7,861 bases of DNA, taken from assembly GCA_905236295.1 (NCBI GenBank), contig CAJOQF010000164.1:1-7861 (forward strand), read 5' to 3'. This DNA is from an uncultured Eubacterium sp. Lineage in GTDB: Bacteria; Bacillota; Clostridia; Lachnospirales; Lachnospiraceae. The notes under the pieces are model-generated. The model worked only from the letters and a program-made list of their open reading frames with translations. It ran no database searches and had not been told where the DNA came from. Every line of letters begins with the position of its first letter. Position 1 is the stretch's first letter. Below are positions 6,777-7,861 of the stretch, piece after piece. Position numbers and translations under genes: made by a program.

Positions 6777-7861
6777 ATGGAATTAAAAGCGAGACAAAAG
6801 ATAGCTTTTGCGGTGGGAGCACTCGGAAAAGATATCGTATATATGCTTGTGGCAAGCTACTTACTTTACTATTACAATGTTGTGCTCGGAGTCGATTCGG
6901 TCTATGTCGGACTGGTCATGGCGGGAGCGAGGATCTTTGATGCGATAAACGATCCGTTCATGGGAATTGTCGTATCAAAGACCAAATCAAAATTCGGAAA
7001 ATTCAGACCGTGGATCTTAGCCGGAACAGTGATGAATGCATTTACTGTATATGCTCTCTTTGCCGCTCCGAACGGTTCGGAGTCAATGCTTAGAGTATGG
7101 CTTCTTGTTATATATCTTGCGTGGGGTGTTACATACACGCTTATGGACATTCCGTTCTGGTCAATGATCCCGGCAATCACAAATCCGGGAAAAGACAGGG
7201 AGCAGATGTCTTCACTTGCGCGTTCGGCAGCAGGTGTCGGTGACGCATTACCGACAATGCTTACGATGACGGTTGTTCCGATCCTTTCCGCAAGTTCGGT
7301 TATAGCCGACTACAAGATCGGTTTTAAATGGTGGGCTCTGATCATAGCGATCGTGTTTGTGGTATCAGAGCTTATCTGCGTTCTCAATTTAAAAGAGAGA
7401 CCGGTAGATACCGAGCATAAAGCCCCTACGATAGGCAAGATGTTCAAGTCGCTCTTTACAAACGATCAGGCAATGGTTGTGGTTATCTCCATAATACTTG
7501 TTTATATGGCGTTAAATATCACATCGAATCTCATCCTCTACTTCTTCCAGTTTGATGTGGGCAACACGGATGCGTACAGTATATTTGTGGCAGCAGTGTT
7601 CGCTGTGCAGGTATTGGTTATGCTGACCTTCCCGCTCTATCGAATGAAGGTTTCAAAATTCGCACTTTTTGTGGTGGGATTTTTGATACAGATAGCAGGA
7701 TTTATGGTTCTTTTGATAATGTCGGTCGCAGGAGCCTACGATTCCTCCACATGGTTTATGATAATCATTCCGGGAGCGATGGTATATGCGGGATACGGAC
7801 TGTTAAACGTACTCCTTACAATTTTCCTCTCAGACAGCGTTGATTACGGCGAGTATAAAAA
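6777..7861 (+). CDS. MelB-like glycoside:cation symporter, GPH family (3' end outside window)
   Basis: The first 361 residues of a polytopic membrane protein; the window ends just after the family DYGEYK motif (356-361). It belongs to the glycoside-pentoside-hexuronide:cation symporters of the major facilitator superfamily, which import galactosides with Na+, Li+ or H+. Clear MelB-type segments: GALGKD (14-19), RIFDAINDPFMG (52-63), the KFGKFRPWI loop between helices 2 and 3, TYTLMDIPFWS (119-129) and DREQMSSLAR (140-149). Compared from memory with Salmonella MelB, D19, D55, D59, D124, W128 and R149 fall at the same residue numbers. D55 and D59 are cation ligands, D124 contributes to both sites, and D19, W128 and R149 are in the sugar pocket. 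The residue matching MelB W342 is N344. MelB T373 and K377 would lie beyond the edge. Context with galT and galK supports galactose, melibiose or another galactoside as cargo; the exact sugar is not determinable. The start is set by its strong ribosome binding site. Confidence 0.93.
   Translation, partial: MELKARQKIAFAVGALGKDIVYMLVASYLLYYYNVVLGVDSVYVGLVMAGARIFDAINDPFMGIVVSKTKSKFGKFRPWILAGTVMNAFTVYALFAAPNGSESMLRVWLLVIYLAWGVTYTLMDIPFWSMIPAITNPGKDREQMSSLARSAAGVGDALPTMLTMTVVPILSASSVIADYKIGFKWWALIIAIVFVVSELICVLNLKERPVDTEHKAPTIGKMFKSLFTNDQAMVVVISIILVYMALNITSNLILYFFQFDVGNTDAYSIFVAAVFAVQVLVMLTFPLYRMKVSKFALFVVGFLIQIAGFMVLLIMSVAGAYDSSTWFMIIIPGAMVYAGYGLLNVLLTIFLSDSVDYGEYK

Noticed and set aside
1..7861. 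Mobile elements, CRISPR arrays, tRNA or rRNA genes
   Set aside because: No transposase-like frame, terminal inverted repeats, regularly spaced repeats or tRNA/rRNA-like sequence was seen; nearly all bases are in housekeeping-style + strand genes.

Overview
The window looks like chromosomal DNA from a motile anaerobic Firmicute, most likely of the Lachnospiraceae (Butyrivibrio/Roseburia-like). The reasons are the class II (Firmicutes-type) GalT, the style of the chemoreceptor, strong AGGAGG-type ribosome binding sites and moderate GC content. This placement is an inference from protein style, not a database match. All supported genes lie on the + strand and cover nearly the whole window.

Layout: (1) 1-546 is the 3' end of a hybrid sensor histidine kinase: the end of the ATPase domain and a complete C-terminal receiver domain. 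(2) The 547-682 gap holds a good sigma-A promoter (577-604) and the leader of the next gene. (3) 683-2446 is a complete methyl-accepting chemotaxis protein with a Cache-like extracellular domain. (4) 2447-2539 holds an intrinsic terminator (2494-2522), and a predicted promoter for the next operon overlaps it. (5) 2540-7861 is a galactose/galactoside operon: galT (class II), galK, an unassigned GT-B-fold glycosyltransferase-like gene, and a MelB-type sugar:cation symporter cut by the window end.

How the genes work together: the MelB-like transporter would bring in a galactoside or galactose, GalK phosphorylates galactose, and GalT exchanges galactose-1-P with UDP-glucose to give glucose-1-P and UDP-galactose. 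No galE or alpha-galactosidase is visible here; they could lie beyond the right edge or elsewhere. The 485-residue gene between galK and the transporter resembles the MurG/MGDG-synthase superfamily but has diverged nucleotide-site motifs. Its function is the main open question.

The most notable points are: the galT start has no Shine-Dalgarno sequence, and a predicted extended -10 places transcription start at or next to the ATG, so the transcript may be leaderless, with its promoter embedded in the upstream terminator; the GT-B-like gene sits inside a Leloir operon; and the transporter keeps most MelB cation/sugar residues at identical numbering but has Asn in place of one pocket Trp.
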